NCBI RefSeq assembly: GCF_900496995.4
Contig: NC_044005.1
Coordinates: 51,780,517 to 51,844,516, forward strand
Direction: 5' to 3'
Length of the DNA stretch: 64,000 bases
From: Aquila chrysaetos chrysaetos
Taxonomy: Eukaryota; Chordata; Aves; Accipitriformes; Accipitridae
The position numbers and the translations under genes were made by a program. Positions 50,925-62,824 of the stretch are shown piece by piece. The first letter of the stretch is position 1, and each line of letters starts with the position of its first letter. A model generated the notes under the pieces. It saw only the letters and a list, made by a program, of their open reading frames with translations. It did not search any database and was not told where the DNA came from.

Positions 50925-53900
50925 GTATTAGTTGTTGGGATTGCTGGTTTGTTGGGGTTTTTTTTCTCCTTCAGTTACCCGTTTTAGCATTTTGCCTAAA
51001 CAAAATGGAAAGCTATGCCTTACCGTTCCTTAGTTAAAAGAAGAAATGTTTAAGTTTCATTCAGATGTGCAGCAAATGCCCACTGTTCTGCATAGTAGTT
51101 TTGCCATAAAGGTCATAAGAATATAAGAAATTCTCAAGTACACAAGGAGTGTCTGGCAGAACATGCCTCTTCCCCTTTTTTTTTCAGTCAGCACAATTCT
51201 GCTACTGTGCTCTTTCTTGTATCTCCTTTCATTTTGTCACTACTGCTCTGGAACATAAAGGGTATTTTTATGGGGGTGGGAAGATGCCATCTTTGTTTTG
51301 TAGGTGGTGTAGAAAGGGTGAGTTTACTTCTTTGTTCTTTACCTAAAGCCTTCCCTGTAACTTGAGCTTCTGTAATTTGGTCTTTTCCAGTCACCCAAAC
51401 TGACTTCCATTTCTTCTTCATTTGCCTGATGTCTTAAATACCAATGTCTGGTTAATTAAAGATCAGATGAGCTAGGTATTCTCAGCTGTTGCAGATCAGG
51501 AATCTATTTAATATGCTTTTATACTGGATAATACTTAGCTATCAAAACCAAGTGTTCTATTTTATTAATTATTTAATTAATAATGTTTTACAAGAGGCTT
51601 TTGGTCTCCAAGATAGGTATATTTGCTGTCTCTCCTTAACTGTCGAGAATATACTGATTTATGCTGTTCTCTTCAAACCTAAGTGGCACAGATTCAGAGC
51701 CTGCATCTGCCTGAGCTGCAGCTGTGCCTAAGCCTTTACTGTAAGAATGCCTTTATCTCTTAATATTTTGAAATGGCTACGTTTGTGTCATCTTGTTAAT
51801 TTCTTTTTTGCTGTTCTGTTTTCCTGCCCAGTTCTTACTGTTCCTTTGCTGTCAGCAAATATGTTTGCAACCCACTAGCAAAGCGTAGAGCTGTTTACAT
51901 GAGGAATGTCAATCTACTCCTTCCACTAACGATTGGAAGGAAAGCTGAAAGGAAGAGAACCTAACAGAACAATGGAATTAGTGGTAATGCACCTAGACGG
52001 GTCTGCAGTTTCTCTTTTGTTTCCCTTTAAAAGCTCATGTATAAAATCATTGCCTAACTTGAAAAGTTGTAGCTAAAAGACGTTAGCGTGGGGATTGTCC
52101 TTCTGAATACCTCCCTGTCAGCATACATGTTATTATACAATCATAATTACATTGTTGCTTCCTCTTTTTCTATGGATTTGTTTTTATTTTTGACTCAAAA
52201 TAGAGCTGTGCAAGGTACAGCTTGTAGACTGTGTGCTCTCAGCTTATTTGTTGTGGAAGTTGAAAGGGGCATGAGAAATGAGATGTGATAGCAAAAGGAG
52301 AAAGGACAGATAAAGCCCAGTCTGCTATGGAGATCAGATGTAATACAAGTCAAATTGCTTAAACTAAACTTTCACAGAAACTTACAACTATGTTCTCTGT
52401 CTTCTAGGTGCTTGGCAGAAGGGGCTGGGAACTGATGTGTTGAAGTGCGGAGCAGTTGCAGCTGCTATTTAGGCCACTGGTGGCTGTGCTTTGACTATAC
52501 GAAGTGCTATATAATGTTGATGTACTGAAATCACATCTCAAGTTGAGCACCCAAATTTAGCAGATATTTTCTCTGTTGCTCACTTAGTGGTCTGTAAAAT
52601 AATGTCTTCTTTCTTTATAGAATTGCTGTGAAAATAAATTATTAGTGTATGTGAATTAGATGCTCTAGTAGCAAAGAGGAGCTACAAAATCCCCTGAGGA
52701 AATTAATAGTTGTGTCTTTGTTGCAGACCCTGATTAGCATGTAGCAAATGAGCCATGGGATCAGGCAGTTCTGTTCTATGGTAGTGTGTAGAGCCCTGTA
52801 GAGAGCAGTACTCCATTTTGCTAGGTAATATGCACAAAAATTTGCTCTGGAAAATATTCCTATGGCAGTTCAAGAAATTACTGCTTCTGTCTACTGTGCA
52901 CCTCTGCTAGAGACTTTTGTTCTTACAGGAGGGAGAGTAGAAGCAAAATCATGCTAGCCCCTTGGCTGCTGTGGCAGATGGCATATTAATTTGTGCTGCT
53001 CTTCATTTCATTTTAACATTACCGTCTGTACACCATAGTTGCTGAGGAACTAGCAAGCACTTGATCCTTTTCCTTTTGTTGTCTATCAAGTAATACACTT
53101 CAGGAGAAGTATGGAAAGGGATGGGATGTGCAACCCATAAATTGCCCCAGCAAGACCTGGTTGACTTCATCAGCTAGACCCTGTAAATACCTCCTTCCCC
53201 CCGCAAATAAATTCTATTGATTCCGTGTCTCAGAGCTTCTAGATAGTGGCAGATGTGAATTTATATGTACGTGTATGCTTCCTTTAGAAAGCTGCAAAAC
53301 ATCATTAAACTGTTGAGAGAAATCCTATTTGCCAGGCATTTACTTTACACAGCAGCTTTTTATCTCAAAGGAATTATGTTTATTCTAAGCTTGAGCAACT
53401 CACGGAACCAAAAGCAGAACAAAATTGTTGGCAAATTGCTAATGGGCAATGTGGAGGTTGTTATGCATTTTTTCTCTTCTTAATTGGAATCTGATAGCCC
53501 CCTGTTTGAAATGGTCTCTTTGGAAACAAATGCTAATAATGTCAGTTTAAGCCTGGTGGAACCAGTTTCAGCAGCCCAAACTCTTGCTGAACTAAAGTTG
53601 AATTTAACTTAAAAAAAAAAAAGGAAGCCAGCCTGCAGGAATTAGATAATAATGGTGATAATTTTATTTTCTAGAATTGACTTTAAAGCATTTATTCTCA
53701 GATTATAATTAAGCTGCAAACTAATTATTCCAAGTAGATTTAGTTCTGTGAAGAGCATGAACTTACTGGTATCAAATACTGAAGGACCAAGACTGGCAGA
53801 ATGAGGATTTGCTTTAGTATTGTGTCCTTATCATTATATAAGACATCATGGACTATATATGTTGGTAAAATAATAGTTCAGTGTTGCCAGTAATGGAAGG

Positions 53901-55985
53901 GATCCTCTCCCAGGAGGACGGGACAGGCTCTGGCCAGCGTCTCTTGTCCCCTGCTGTTGCATGTAACTGGCTCACATGGTTCCTTTTTGTAAACTCCATT
54001 TTACAGTTAACTAGATTTTTGGCTCGTAATACTCTGTGGAAAGACGCTTCAGTACCTCACTGTTTTAACTATTAAAAGCACCACAAACAGTGGTTGTGCT
54101 GTGTCTTGATTCTGGCAAAGCCTGGATGCCAGCCAAATACTCTTGTATGAAAACTTGGCAAATATGCAAAAAGTTAAATCCACAGGGTTGATGCACATCT
54201 ATTTAAACAGCAGCATTTGCAGAAAAGTCGTTGTTGAGTGTACTGTTAGGCTGGGAAAGCATTTCAAGTGATGACCCATGAAAATCTTATCTAGGCCTAG
54301 TTCTGCTCTGTATTTTCATTCATGGCTTGGATGATGAAATAGAAGGTGAACTGCTGAAATGGTTAGATGACCCCAAATTGGGAGAGCTTGCAAGAAGATT
54401 GTTATTTGGAGCAGAGGAGTGGAATTCAAAGTGATCTTGATTAACTGCTACAAAGAGCTCAAGATCAACAAGGTGAAATTCAATGAAAGCAAATGTAATG
54501 TGCAACACACAAAAAGCATGACTGAATTATAAATACAGAAGTGAAAGGAACTGGTAAAAGTGCTGGAATTTGTTAGAGGATCATAGTCTGGACCTGACAG
54601 TGGAAAAAACCCAACCCAATGTCATTCTGGTATATAATATGTAATGCCCACTTAATTATTGTCCTCCTCAGGAACTTTGTCAAAATGTGCTATTTCAGTG
54701 GCTCAGACCAAGCCTAAGGTGGAAGTGCTTGACTGAGCATTCACTCGATGTGGTGCTGGGAAGCTTACTCCATAAGGAACTGCAAGGAAAACAAGCAGGA
54801 GGGGGAAAAAAAAAAAAAATCTCCCATGTCAGGATGGCTGCTAACAGGCAATTTCAGAACAGGAAGAGTTCTGTGCATGCAGGTGTAGGTCAAAAAACCA
54901 ACACTCTTGACAGAACAGGAAAGAGCCCTTGAGGGTATTAATCTAAAGCACATTTATTTCTGAAGAAGGTAGGCCTGTCCATCTAAATTCTTGTCAAAGG
55001 AGGGTAAAGCTGAGAGTGTCATCAGCCTGTATGTAGCCTGCTTTCTGAAATTAGTTTCTGTAAATGTTTTCTCTTAAGAGTATAACTGAATGAGAGTTGT
55101 AGGCATTCAGAGAGGAAGAGCTTTAAGTTAATGCTTGGTAAGCACAGTTGGTGTGGTAGATGCTTCAGTCTACGATGAGCTCTAGAAACAGGAGTTTGTA
55201 GAGTTCCACGTCAGGAAGGGTACTTAAGCAAACATATGAGAATATTATGTTTAAGCTAAAAATAAAAAGCTAGTACTGTACAATCCATATATTTGGAGCC
55301 TAGGATATACTTTGTAAAGAGAGCCTTTCTGAAAAGGTACCAGGGAGGGAATCAAAGATGTTTTAGAAAGATTTTTTTTTTTTTTCCTTCCTTCTTGTCC
55401 TCTTAAAAGATAAAAGATACTTTGCTCCTGTTTTCAAATATATCTTTATTTTCTTTTGGATGGATACTTCTAAATGTCCTTGACCTCCAGCATATTCTGC
55501 TCTTTAGCCTTTTTTAGGCATCTTTATTAACACTGACTGGTTGTGCCTTGAGCCTACATTGCACATGATTCTTTTCTGTACTCTGCCAGTTCTTTGGGCA
55601 GGGTGAAATGGCAGTAACATCAAAATGACTAGATGGACAGATCTGGATGGATACATGTAAGTTCATGGGTCCTGAATGCACGTAATTGCAAACAAAAATA
55701 AATCAGGTAGAGTTTATGCTTGCCTCCTTGCACTTTTTTTTTTTTTTTTTTGAGTATAACACAAATATCTTTCATGCAGAATATCCTTCGGAATTTTGGG
55801 AAGTGCATCCTTGAGGAAAAAAAATGTATGTCAGTGCTTGTGAGCGGGATTTAAGGTGATGCCTTCCCTTGTGTTTTTAAGCCCATCACTTATTAACAAT
55901 AACTTGGTCGTGAAAAATGTAACATAAAACATGATGGTGATAATAATTTCCTGTTAAAAATTTTGCTTGTCCCCTCTTGTGACAG
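50925..55985 (+). other. ECHDC1: ECHDC1 intron 2
   Basis: A GT-AG intron of 5,061 bp, phase 1, with donor GTATTA and acceptor TCTTGTGACAG. It contains a decayed CR1 fragment at about 54,300-54,640, an A-run at about 54,806-54,820, T-runs at about 55,372-55,386 and 55,734-55,751, and no other recognisable coding sequence. Confidence 0.92.
54300..54640 (+). mobile_element. Ancient CR1 reverse-transcriptase fragment
   Basis: Translated in pieces, 54,318-54,395 gives FIHGLDDEIEGELLKW and DDPKLGELA. These align with the CR1 segment that in the copy at 25 kb reads [24 protein letters not shown]. Downstream pieces (KSSRS, KANVMC) fall where CR1 has the N-R-M-x-F-N-x-x-K-C region. Frames are broken repeatedly and the FADD motif is lost. 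It sits in ECHDC1 intron 2 in sense orientation. The limits are approximate. Confidence 0.72.
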
Positions 55986-56128
55986 GTACTATGATGCTAG
56001 AACTCCAGGAGAGGGTAACCGAACTGGAAAACTGGAAGGATGGCAAAGGCCTTATCATCTATGGTGCAGGAAACACCTTTTGCTCAGGATCTGATTTGAA
56101 TGCTGTCAAAGCAATATCCAACTCCCAG
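55986..56128 (+). CDS. ECHDC1: ECHDC1, second coding exon (oxyanion-hole segment)
   Basis: The exon is 143 bp. It supplies two bases of codon 74 and then codons 75-121. The acceptor is TCTTGTGACAG. The peptide contains LENWKDGKGLIIYGAG and TFCSGSDLNAVK. In the crotonase family the SGSDL stretch (about residues 107-111) provides one of the two backbone amides of the oxyanion hole that binds the CoA thioester carbonyl. The exon must end at CAG (56128), followed by GCAAGT, because only that junction leads in frame into the next exon. A GT two bases further on (56132) would shift the frame. This is therefore a GC-AG intron. Confidence is high for the coding content and good for the unusual donor. 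Confidence 0.94.
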
Positions 56129-56490
56129 GCAAGTAGTGATAAAAATTAAGTTTTTTGGAGAAAAATGAGCTTTCTGATATTCTGAGATACTTTTCAGACA
56201 GAAGTGTTGCACTATGCTTCTGCGTCAATTTTCCATGCAAGTCACAGAATGGAGCTTTTAATGGTTGAAAAAATGCTGGCAACCGCTTTAAGCCATAGCT
56301 TAAGTGTTATTGTAATTGATTTGTAACTCTGAATTTCTACATCACCTCTCCTTTTTAGCCTTTTCTTTTTAAAAAGTCATTTCAGTTTCTCAGAGCAGTA
56401 TATGGCGAATTTACACATCGAATAATCTGTGCTTCAGTAGTTTGACCTTTAGAAGCAGATACAAGTAATCATTTCTCGTATATTCTACAG

Positions 56491-56611
56491 TCAAAACCAA
56501 ATTTAAGTAGCATGGCTGCTATTACAGAAAGGTTTCAATTTTGTCAAAACTGTGCTTGGACCGGCATAAAATGGAAAGACAGCTGCAATTCTTGTGCTGT
56601 AGTCCACTCAG
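56491..56611 (+). other. Candidate alternative (cassette) exon in ECHDC1 intron 3
   Basis: The 121-bp block is preceded by GTATATTCTACAG and followed by a perfect donor, CAG/GTAAGT. It is open in the phase at which the preceding ECHDC1 exon ends. The reading contains FCQNCAWTGIKWKDSCNSC, a CxxC-x10-CxxC pattern like a small zinc ribbon. At 121 bp it would shift the next exon into another open frame (starting WDEYVHVYAK) that stops inside the following exon, so inclusion would give a protein lacking GGGAEL or a decay-targeted transcript. The splice signals are seen directly; use as an exon is inference. A second AG at 56,526-56,527 would give an 84-bp version that hits an early stop. Confidence 0.3.
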
Positions 56612-58127
56612 GTAAGTCATGTGAGTAACTATGGGGTTGAAGAGGTCAGGGTTTGGCAGTTTTTCACTCATGCCACCCATCTTGACAACTTTCACACGTG
56701 CTGCAATTTTTTTAATGGGTTAATATGTAGTTTTTGTCAATGTGTGAAATAGGACTTTGTCAGCTGCAGGGGAAGGGGGTCTTCCTGTGCTGCTCTTACA
56801 TCCCAGTTTGCAATTGTGGTAACTGGCATCCTGGTGCTTTTTTGTGGCCACTTCAAGTTTGAGGATTTAACCACACAGATTAGACATTTAACTGAACCTT
56901 CCAGTAAGAACACCAACTCAAAAACTGATTAATCTGGTATTTGTCTTTAGTGATGATTTGTTTCTGTTGATGAAACTAAATATCATAAAAAACACAATGT
57001 CTTAAATATTTCTGGCCTGATAAAACAGGACGGTCCGGTTTTCAAAAGGTATAGGAGGCTTTGTTTCCTTTGAGGAACACCATTAGAGGTATGCTTTTCT
57101 TAATATGGACACACCATGCTTTATAGATATATATGTTTTGGGGGGAGTTTTCTTTTGGATGCTTTATAAGCACTGGTCATTTAAAAAATATAGACATATC
57201 TGTGATTTGGGGGGGGTAATTGATTTTTATTTTTTTTTTTAATCTGAAATTTTAAGCTTATTTTAACATTGTAGCAACAGAAAAGGAACTGAAACCGAGC
57301 ATGGGTGAATTCTTTTCTTATCTGCAGTCTAGGCTTTCCTTCAGAGTTCTGCATTCAGTAAGTCTCAGTGATTCTGCTTCCATACTCTCTTTGACATTTA
57401 ATATTCTGTCTATATGTTTATAGAAATTGCTTGGAGCCACTGCAGTGGCAGAGAGGGCTCTTGTAAGGATTAGGGTCCCTAACAGATACACTGGGCAGAA
57501 TGAAATGCGTAGGTATTAATTACAACTTTGTTGAAAATTCTCTGCAAAGAATCTAGAATTCATGCTAGTGCTGATCTGTAAGTGTAAGAGTCACCAGAAA
57601 TGCTCCAGAAATAGTTAAACATGGCTGCTTTCTATTTCCTCAGGAGAGTTCAAACTATCCTGAACTGAGAGTTTCTTTGTAACAGCCAACTCCTAAACCA
57701 TCTGTTTGGTGGGATTTAATAGTCTTTATTAAATAAAACTTTAATAGAATAAGGAATAGCATTTGCTGTTTGCTAGTCTTGCAGAACTCTGCTCTCTAAC
57801 TCGCTGCAGATGAGAGAGTTTTGTCTGGTTTCAGGTTAAAAGAGCATTAGGTTAAGTTTTCTGTCCACAGGCATCCCTAAGGCAAAACAAAAAACAGTGA
57901 ATAGCTTTGTGCCTGAACTGGTATGTTTTTCTTTTTTTTTTTCCCCAAGGCTACTTTAGCCTATAGCTTTTAGTAATTACAGAAAACACTTTCATTTTAT
58001 TCAACCAGTTGGTTGAGGGAAGATTGTATTTTTCATCATCTATGATACAGTTTGCCTTTCCCTGTGGTGCAGAAAAGGCAGAATAATGGCCAAGAATGCT
58101 GAAGGATTTTCGTGCCCCCTAGTGGCT

Positions 58128-58213
58128 CCTCTTCCTCTTCGTCCCCCTCTTCCTCTTCGTCCCCCTCTTCCTCTTCGTCCCCCTCTTCCTCTTCGTCCCC
58201 CTCTTCCTCCTCC
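58128..58213. repeat. 18-bp minisatellite in ECHDC1 intron 3
   Basis: About 4.7 near-identical copies of the unit CTCTTCCTCTTCGTCCCC. The plus strand is pyrimidine-rich. On the minus strand the unit would read as a repeated GDEEEE, but no exon context is seen. Confidence 0.93.
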
Positions 58214-59944
58214 CATGTTTAGTTCTTCCTAATGCTGAAACAAACCCAGGTCCCCGCCTGTTCTTCTTTGGCAAGCGCTAACATTATGTGACCAAATCGC
58301 GGAAGGCAAATTAATAGTGGAATTTAAAAACAAAAAATGATTTTTCTTTCTGTCCTTGTAAGCCTGGTTCCCAAGAGCAATAACCTCATTCTGGAGGGAC
58401 ACTTGAAAAGCTGGCTAGCTGAAAAGCAGCAGAGGCTCTTGAAAGGACGGCTGAGAGGAAGGAGGCACAAAGGAGAATTTGACTTTCCTTGGCCCCTGTC
58501 TAGAAGCCCCAGGACAGAGGTTCCCGAGCAGTAAGCCGCAGAGGGAGGACTTGCCAGCAGTTGGAGATGGTGTGGAAATACTGTTCTATATGTAGTGAAA
58601 GTGGACTGTAAGCTCTTGCAGCAAAAAGAGCCAGTGGTACAGTTTTCTACTTTATGAAGGTGACTTTCTTCTTCCCTGCCTCCCCTAGCCCCACCGCAAG
58701 CTATTAATCCTTTTCTTCCATACGTAGTGCATACTGTATGTTACCTCACTTTCTGCTTGTTAGATTTCTTCCTGCTCCACGGCCAGTATTAGAGCTGAAA
58801 ATGTGATTATTCCACTAGACTCCAGTGAATATCCCTCTTATTCAGATAAAATACTCTGACTAGTAGCCTTATTTTTCTTATCAGGAAGGTTTGAAGGGTA
58901 TGTTGGCCAGGACTCAAGTAATTGTGATTTTTATTTTTTCTTTCCCCCCAAGTGTTTTCTGTGCAGGCATTTTTTCCATGTTATACACAGTAATCTGTCT
59001 ACCACCTGAGAATATGAAGACCTTTCTTTTTGTCTGCTCAGTCATAACTGCATTTATCAAGCTGGTCTGTTCTGGCATTAATCTTTAATTACCATTTTGG
59101 ATTTTGGTATGAATTGAGATGGCCAATTTGAATGCAAGGACTCTGCTGTGATGAAGTGAAAAATTACTTTCTCTGAAGAGCTTTTTTGCAGCTTCATCCT
59201 GGTGGTTGTAGTATGGGAATTGTGCAAGTCCATGCCTGAGAACTGGTACCCCGTATGTTTGTGTGGGTTTTAAACTTAGCTGTTAAGACAGCTATCATGG
59301 AAGATTTGATTGTTCTTTAATTTGGAATGGAAATATTGCTGTTGGTCTCAATGGGTGTAGGAGGTGGCTACAGTGATAACTAAAAGCCTCTTTATAAATC
59401 AACATGTGCTGAAATTTTCAAGCAGGCCTTCAATGTAATGAAACTGAATTCACTGGTTCTTGTGTAGCAACTGTCGTGGCAACTTATATCTGCCAGAGAT
59501 CTGTTCTTAGACACCATAATGCTGGTTGATGTTCGGCAGAGTAGGTCTTGGGAACGCAGGAATAAATGGACAATAAATCAGCTGAAGTTGATCTACTATT
59601 ATTTCAAGGTCCTGTTCCAAGATGTACTGACTTACTGCGTATATTTTCTTTCCCTGAGGTATGAGTCAGAAGCTCATAATTAAGGCAGATTCTTTAACTT
59701 GCCAACCCCTGTAAAACTGTGTTTTAGAAATTAGTAAATGCCGATAAAGATACATTTGTTTGTTCTTTTTCTTCCTACGATTTGTTTGGGGATTTTTTTG
59801 TTTGGTGTTGTTTTTTTGGTTTGGTTTTTTTTTGAAAGACATACTGAAATTGTTATCTACTGCTTTTTTACTTCTACAGTGTCCAAACATTTTTTTTTTT
59901 TTAAATCTGGATGAAATGGCATATGTGTAGTTCAGTGTATGCAG

Positions 59945-60385
59945 TTCAGTATGTATATGAACACGGTCATACTGGGTCATTTAGCCCAGTCATTTGTTGA
60001 GTTCCTGCTTAACAGTAGATGTCTGAGAAAGAGTATAAGAACAAGGAAGGCAGATAGATAATGATTTTCCTTCAAAATATTATTTTGGTCCCCGGCAACT
60101 TGTGACTAAGACCTCTAAAGCTAGAGGTGTTATCTTGTGTTTAATAACCTTTTGTTGATTTTTCTGTCCTGAGTTTATCTAGTTGTTCTTGAATTCATGT
60201 AGTCTTTTAGAGGTTGCAATGCCCTGCAGCAAAGTGTTCCACAGTTTAACTGCATGTTGTAGGAAGAAGTATTTGTTTTGAACCTAGCAGCAACTGATGT
60301 TATTTGGAACCCCTTAGCTCTTGTACTGGAAGAGAAGGGAACAATTGTTCCCTATTCACTATTGTTTGCAAGCTGATGTAAAACA
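59945..60385 (-). mobile_element. Old CR1/L3-like LINE 3' relic
   Basis: Pieces match from memory a widespread ancient amniote repeat: a CTGGGTCATTTAGCCCAGT segment, GAGTATAAGAACA, GTTCCACAGTTTAACTG with a following GAAGAAGTA, and CCCCTTAGCTCTTGTACTG with TGTTCCCTATTCACT. The order of these pieces equals the reverse complement of the CR1 ORF2 C-terminal and 3' region (compare the plus-strand copy at 25.6-25.8 kb), so the LINE is on the minus strand. The copy is strongly diverged. The family name (CR1 versus L3-type) is not certain. Confidence 0.6.
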
Positions 60386-60875
60386 TAAAGGAGGAGAGAA
60401 ATAAGAACCTTCTTTCTGGGTTTGGGGCTTTTTTTTTTTTTTTTTTGGCTGAAATGCTTTTGGCCCAAACAATAAAAAATGAAGTTGGTAAATTGTATCT
60501 TGTCTAAAACTTTATGGATTTGGAACAGTAAAAAGTATGCAGTGGTCTAAGGTCCTATACAGACTTTTAAAACTCAGCTTTATGGGTGTTTAACTGGGAG
60601 TAGGAAGAGGAAATTAAGAGGAAAGAGGAAATTATAACTGAAATTCATATAAATTGATTGAGTTCTGATTTTTTTTTTTTTTTTTTAACCTGATTTGTGC
60701 TAGGTTTTCTATTTGTGTATGGTGTGGTTGGGCTGGAATTAGGGCAAGATTAACCTAAGAGAAAGAAAACCCAGCTAGAGTAAATATAATGAATATTCCT
60801 GTCTACTCCATCTGTGTGTTTAATTGCTTCACGTTCGGATCACTTAACATTTTTTAATTCCCTATTTTTTTGTAG

Positions 60876-60928
60876 GATGGGATGAATATGTGCATGTTTA
60901 TGCAAAACACCTTAACCAGACTTATGAG
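60876..60928 (+). CDS. ECHDC1: ECHDC1, third coding exon (short helix exon)
   Basis: This 53-bp exon encodes residues 122-138 and two bases of codon 139. The peptide is DGMNMCMFMQNTLTRLM, almost the same as the matching helix of mammalian ECHDC1 as I recall it. The acceptor is a T-rich tract ending TTTTTTGTAG, and the donor is AG then GTAATA. It enters in phase 0 from the GC-AG junction and leaves in phase 2. The exon is too short to appear as an isolated open reading frame and was found from the conserved peptide and splice sites. Confidence 0.93.
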
Positions 60929-62824
60929 GTAATATATTTTATTTACCTTTCTTTATGAAGTAATTACAAGGATTGGAATATGTTTTGGCTAACTCTTTAA
61001 CAAGATGTTTAAAGTTAAATACGTAGTTTTAAGTATGTAATTTTGAATCCCAGACCTTGTATTCACACATGTTAATCAGGTAGGTATTTATGGATTTAAA
61101 TTAGGCCTTGACATTTTGCAACTATTAGACTTTCCAGAGATTGAAACAGGAAAAAAAAGACCTATAGACTTGTATGTGGAGGGCCAGGAGATACCTAGAG
61201 TTAAGGAAATCTAAGCCTTCAGAGTTTCTGAGGCTGACTTCTGTAACTCAGTGGAAATTGGTAGCTCTTAAAAAACAAGCAGGGCCAGCTTATGCAGCCT
61301 ACACAGGTAACATTTATTTAATATATTTATTTAATCTTCCCACTTCATGAGAGGACTGTATTCAGTTCTACCATCTGGTACTTCTGAAAAACATTTTTTC
61401 CTTTCCTTTAGATTTAGCTTCCCTTAAGAAATCACATTTCTATTAAATCCATGTGTGATAGAGTCTTTTTTCTGCTCAGAGCTCTTTGAAGATAAATATT
61501 ATTTTTCTTTTTTTCAAATAATCTATATGAGAAAGTGTTATGAGTTAACGTTATTCTGTAAAACTGCCCAGGAGATTGGAGACTTAGTAGCAATGCTACT
61601 GTAAGGAATCCTCAGGATCGGAATTAGAACGCGTTTGTATAAGTTGGTCTCCGTGTAATCAAAACTGATGGGGCAAAGCAAAGAGGAGGAAGTTGTATGA
61701 AGATTAAGCCCTCACCTCAGGTGTCTTGACTTAGAGTGTGTTGAAGCTGTGGTTCAGGGGGAGCACTGAACTGCTGTCTGGGGACATCTCTTGTAGATGG
61801 GATCAGTCTCCCTCAGAGGGAGCGGAGGCTGACTGTGATCCTGACGGAGATACCTCAAAGGGATCAGAGTATGGATGTAGGGGACTTGGACCCATATCTT
61901 CTGGTTCCTCATAGACCATAGGAAAAATGAGGTTACCCTGTTCCAGTGGGTTCACTTGGGCCGTAAGAAATTGTTGGTGCTTCTGTTAAAGTAGAAGTAA
62001 AACCAAACATGTGGTCATGATTGGGAAGCTGACTTCTGAATGTGGTTTCAGAACTGCTCAATGAGTTAAATGTCTCTTCGTAGTAAAAGACAACACAGCT
62101 ATATCAGCATGCAAATTCTGGGACTAACCAGTTGTCTTTGTTTCTTAGGGAACTTGGCTTATCCTAAGTCAGTCACTGTTCATTAGTATTCATTTTGCAA
62201 TGGCAGTGGGGAAAGTTCTCCCTACATACTCTTCCTTCCCTCTGTCCTTTGAATTACCTTGAACATGATTAAATACCTTGAGCATGATTAAATACAACAC
62301 CATCAAAGGTAACAGATTGTTGCTATCCTCAAAGGATGGTTTTGTCCTCCAAAAAAAAAGTTTTGTTGATGGCTGAGATGATAGAACTCTGAAGAAGGTG
62401 CTGAAGGTCTCATGCTAAATCTCATTATTTTTAGATAGCCCAGCCCTTCAGTTCTTTGTGTCCCTTTCTACTGCTTTCTGTAGTGTACTGGCTTAGCATA
62501 GAGTCTTGTGTCTCTGTCCTGTCACTTGCAGGATATTCTTGCAGATAATCTATAGCAGGTATTTTTCATAACACAGTACACGATCTTCATTTGATATATC
62601 TGTCTTGCTGTTTCATTTTGGGATTCCATATCAATTACAGAATAATCACTTTGGCATAAGTGGAATTGGTATTGTGCTGCTTACCCACAAAGATGTAGTT
62701 ATTTGAATGAACTGAAACAGTATATTTTTCTGAACTTTTACTATAGAGGTGGTTTGCTTGAATTCTTTTGTCATTTCTGCAAGACTAAAAGCATGAACTT
62801 TGCTTATAAAACTCTCTTGTGTAG
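60929..62824 (+). other. ECHDC1: ECHDC1 intron 4
   Basis: A GT-AG intron of 1,896 bp, phase 2, with donor GTAATA and acceptor TTGTGTAG. It contains an exact-length 19-bp tandem pair (62,256-62,293) and no other feature I can support. Confidence 0.9.
62256..62293. repeat. 19-bp tandem pair
   Basis: ACCTTGAACATGATTAAAT is followed directly by ACCTTGAGCATGATTAAAT, with one difference. It lies in ECHDC1 intron 4. Confidence 0.9.

Larger units (their letters stand above)
56129..60875 (+). other. ECHDC1: ECHDC1 intron 3, GC-AG type
   Basis: A 4,747-bp intron in phase 0 with donor CAG/GCAAGT and acceptor TTTTTGTAG. GC-AG introns are a known minor class processed by the major spliceosome; their otherwise near-perfect donor consensus compensates for the C, as here. 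The intron contains a candidate alternative exon (56,491-56,611), an 18-bp minisatellite (58,128-58,213), a minus-strand CR1-like relic (about 59,945-60,385) and several long T-runs (about 59,810-59,835, 60,429-60,446, 60,670-60,686). Confidence 0.88.

Noticed and set aside
56131-56133. GT at 56,132 as the real donor of ECHDC1 exon 2
   Set aside because: It would add four bases and shift the frame; the conserved peptide DGMNMCMF in the next exon would be lost.
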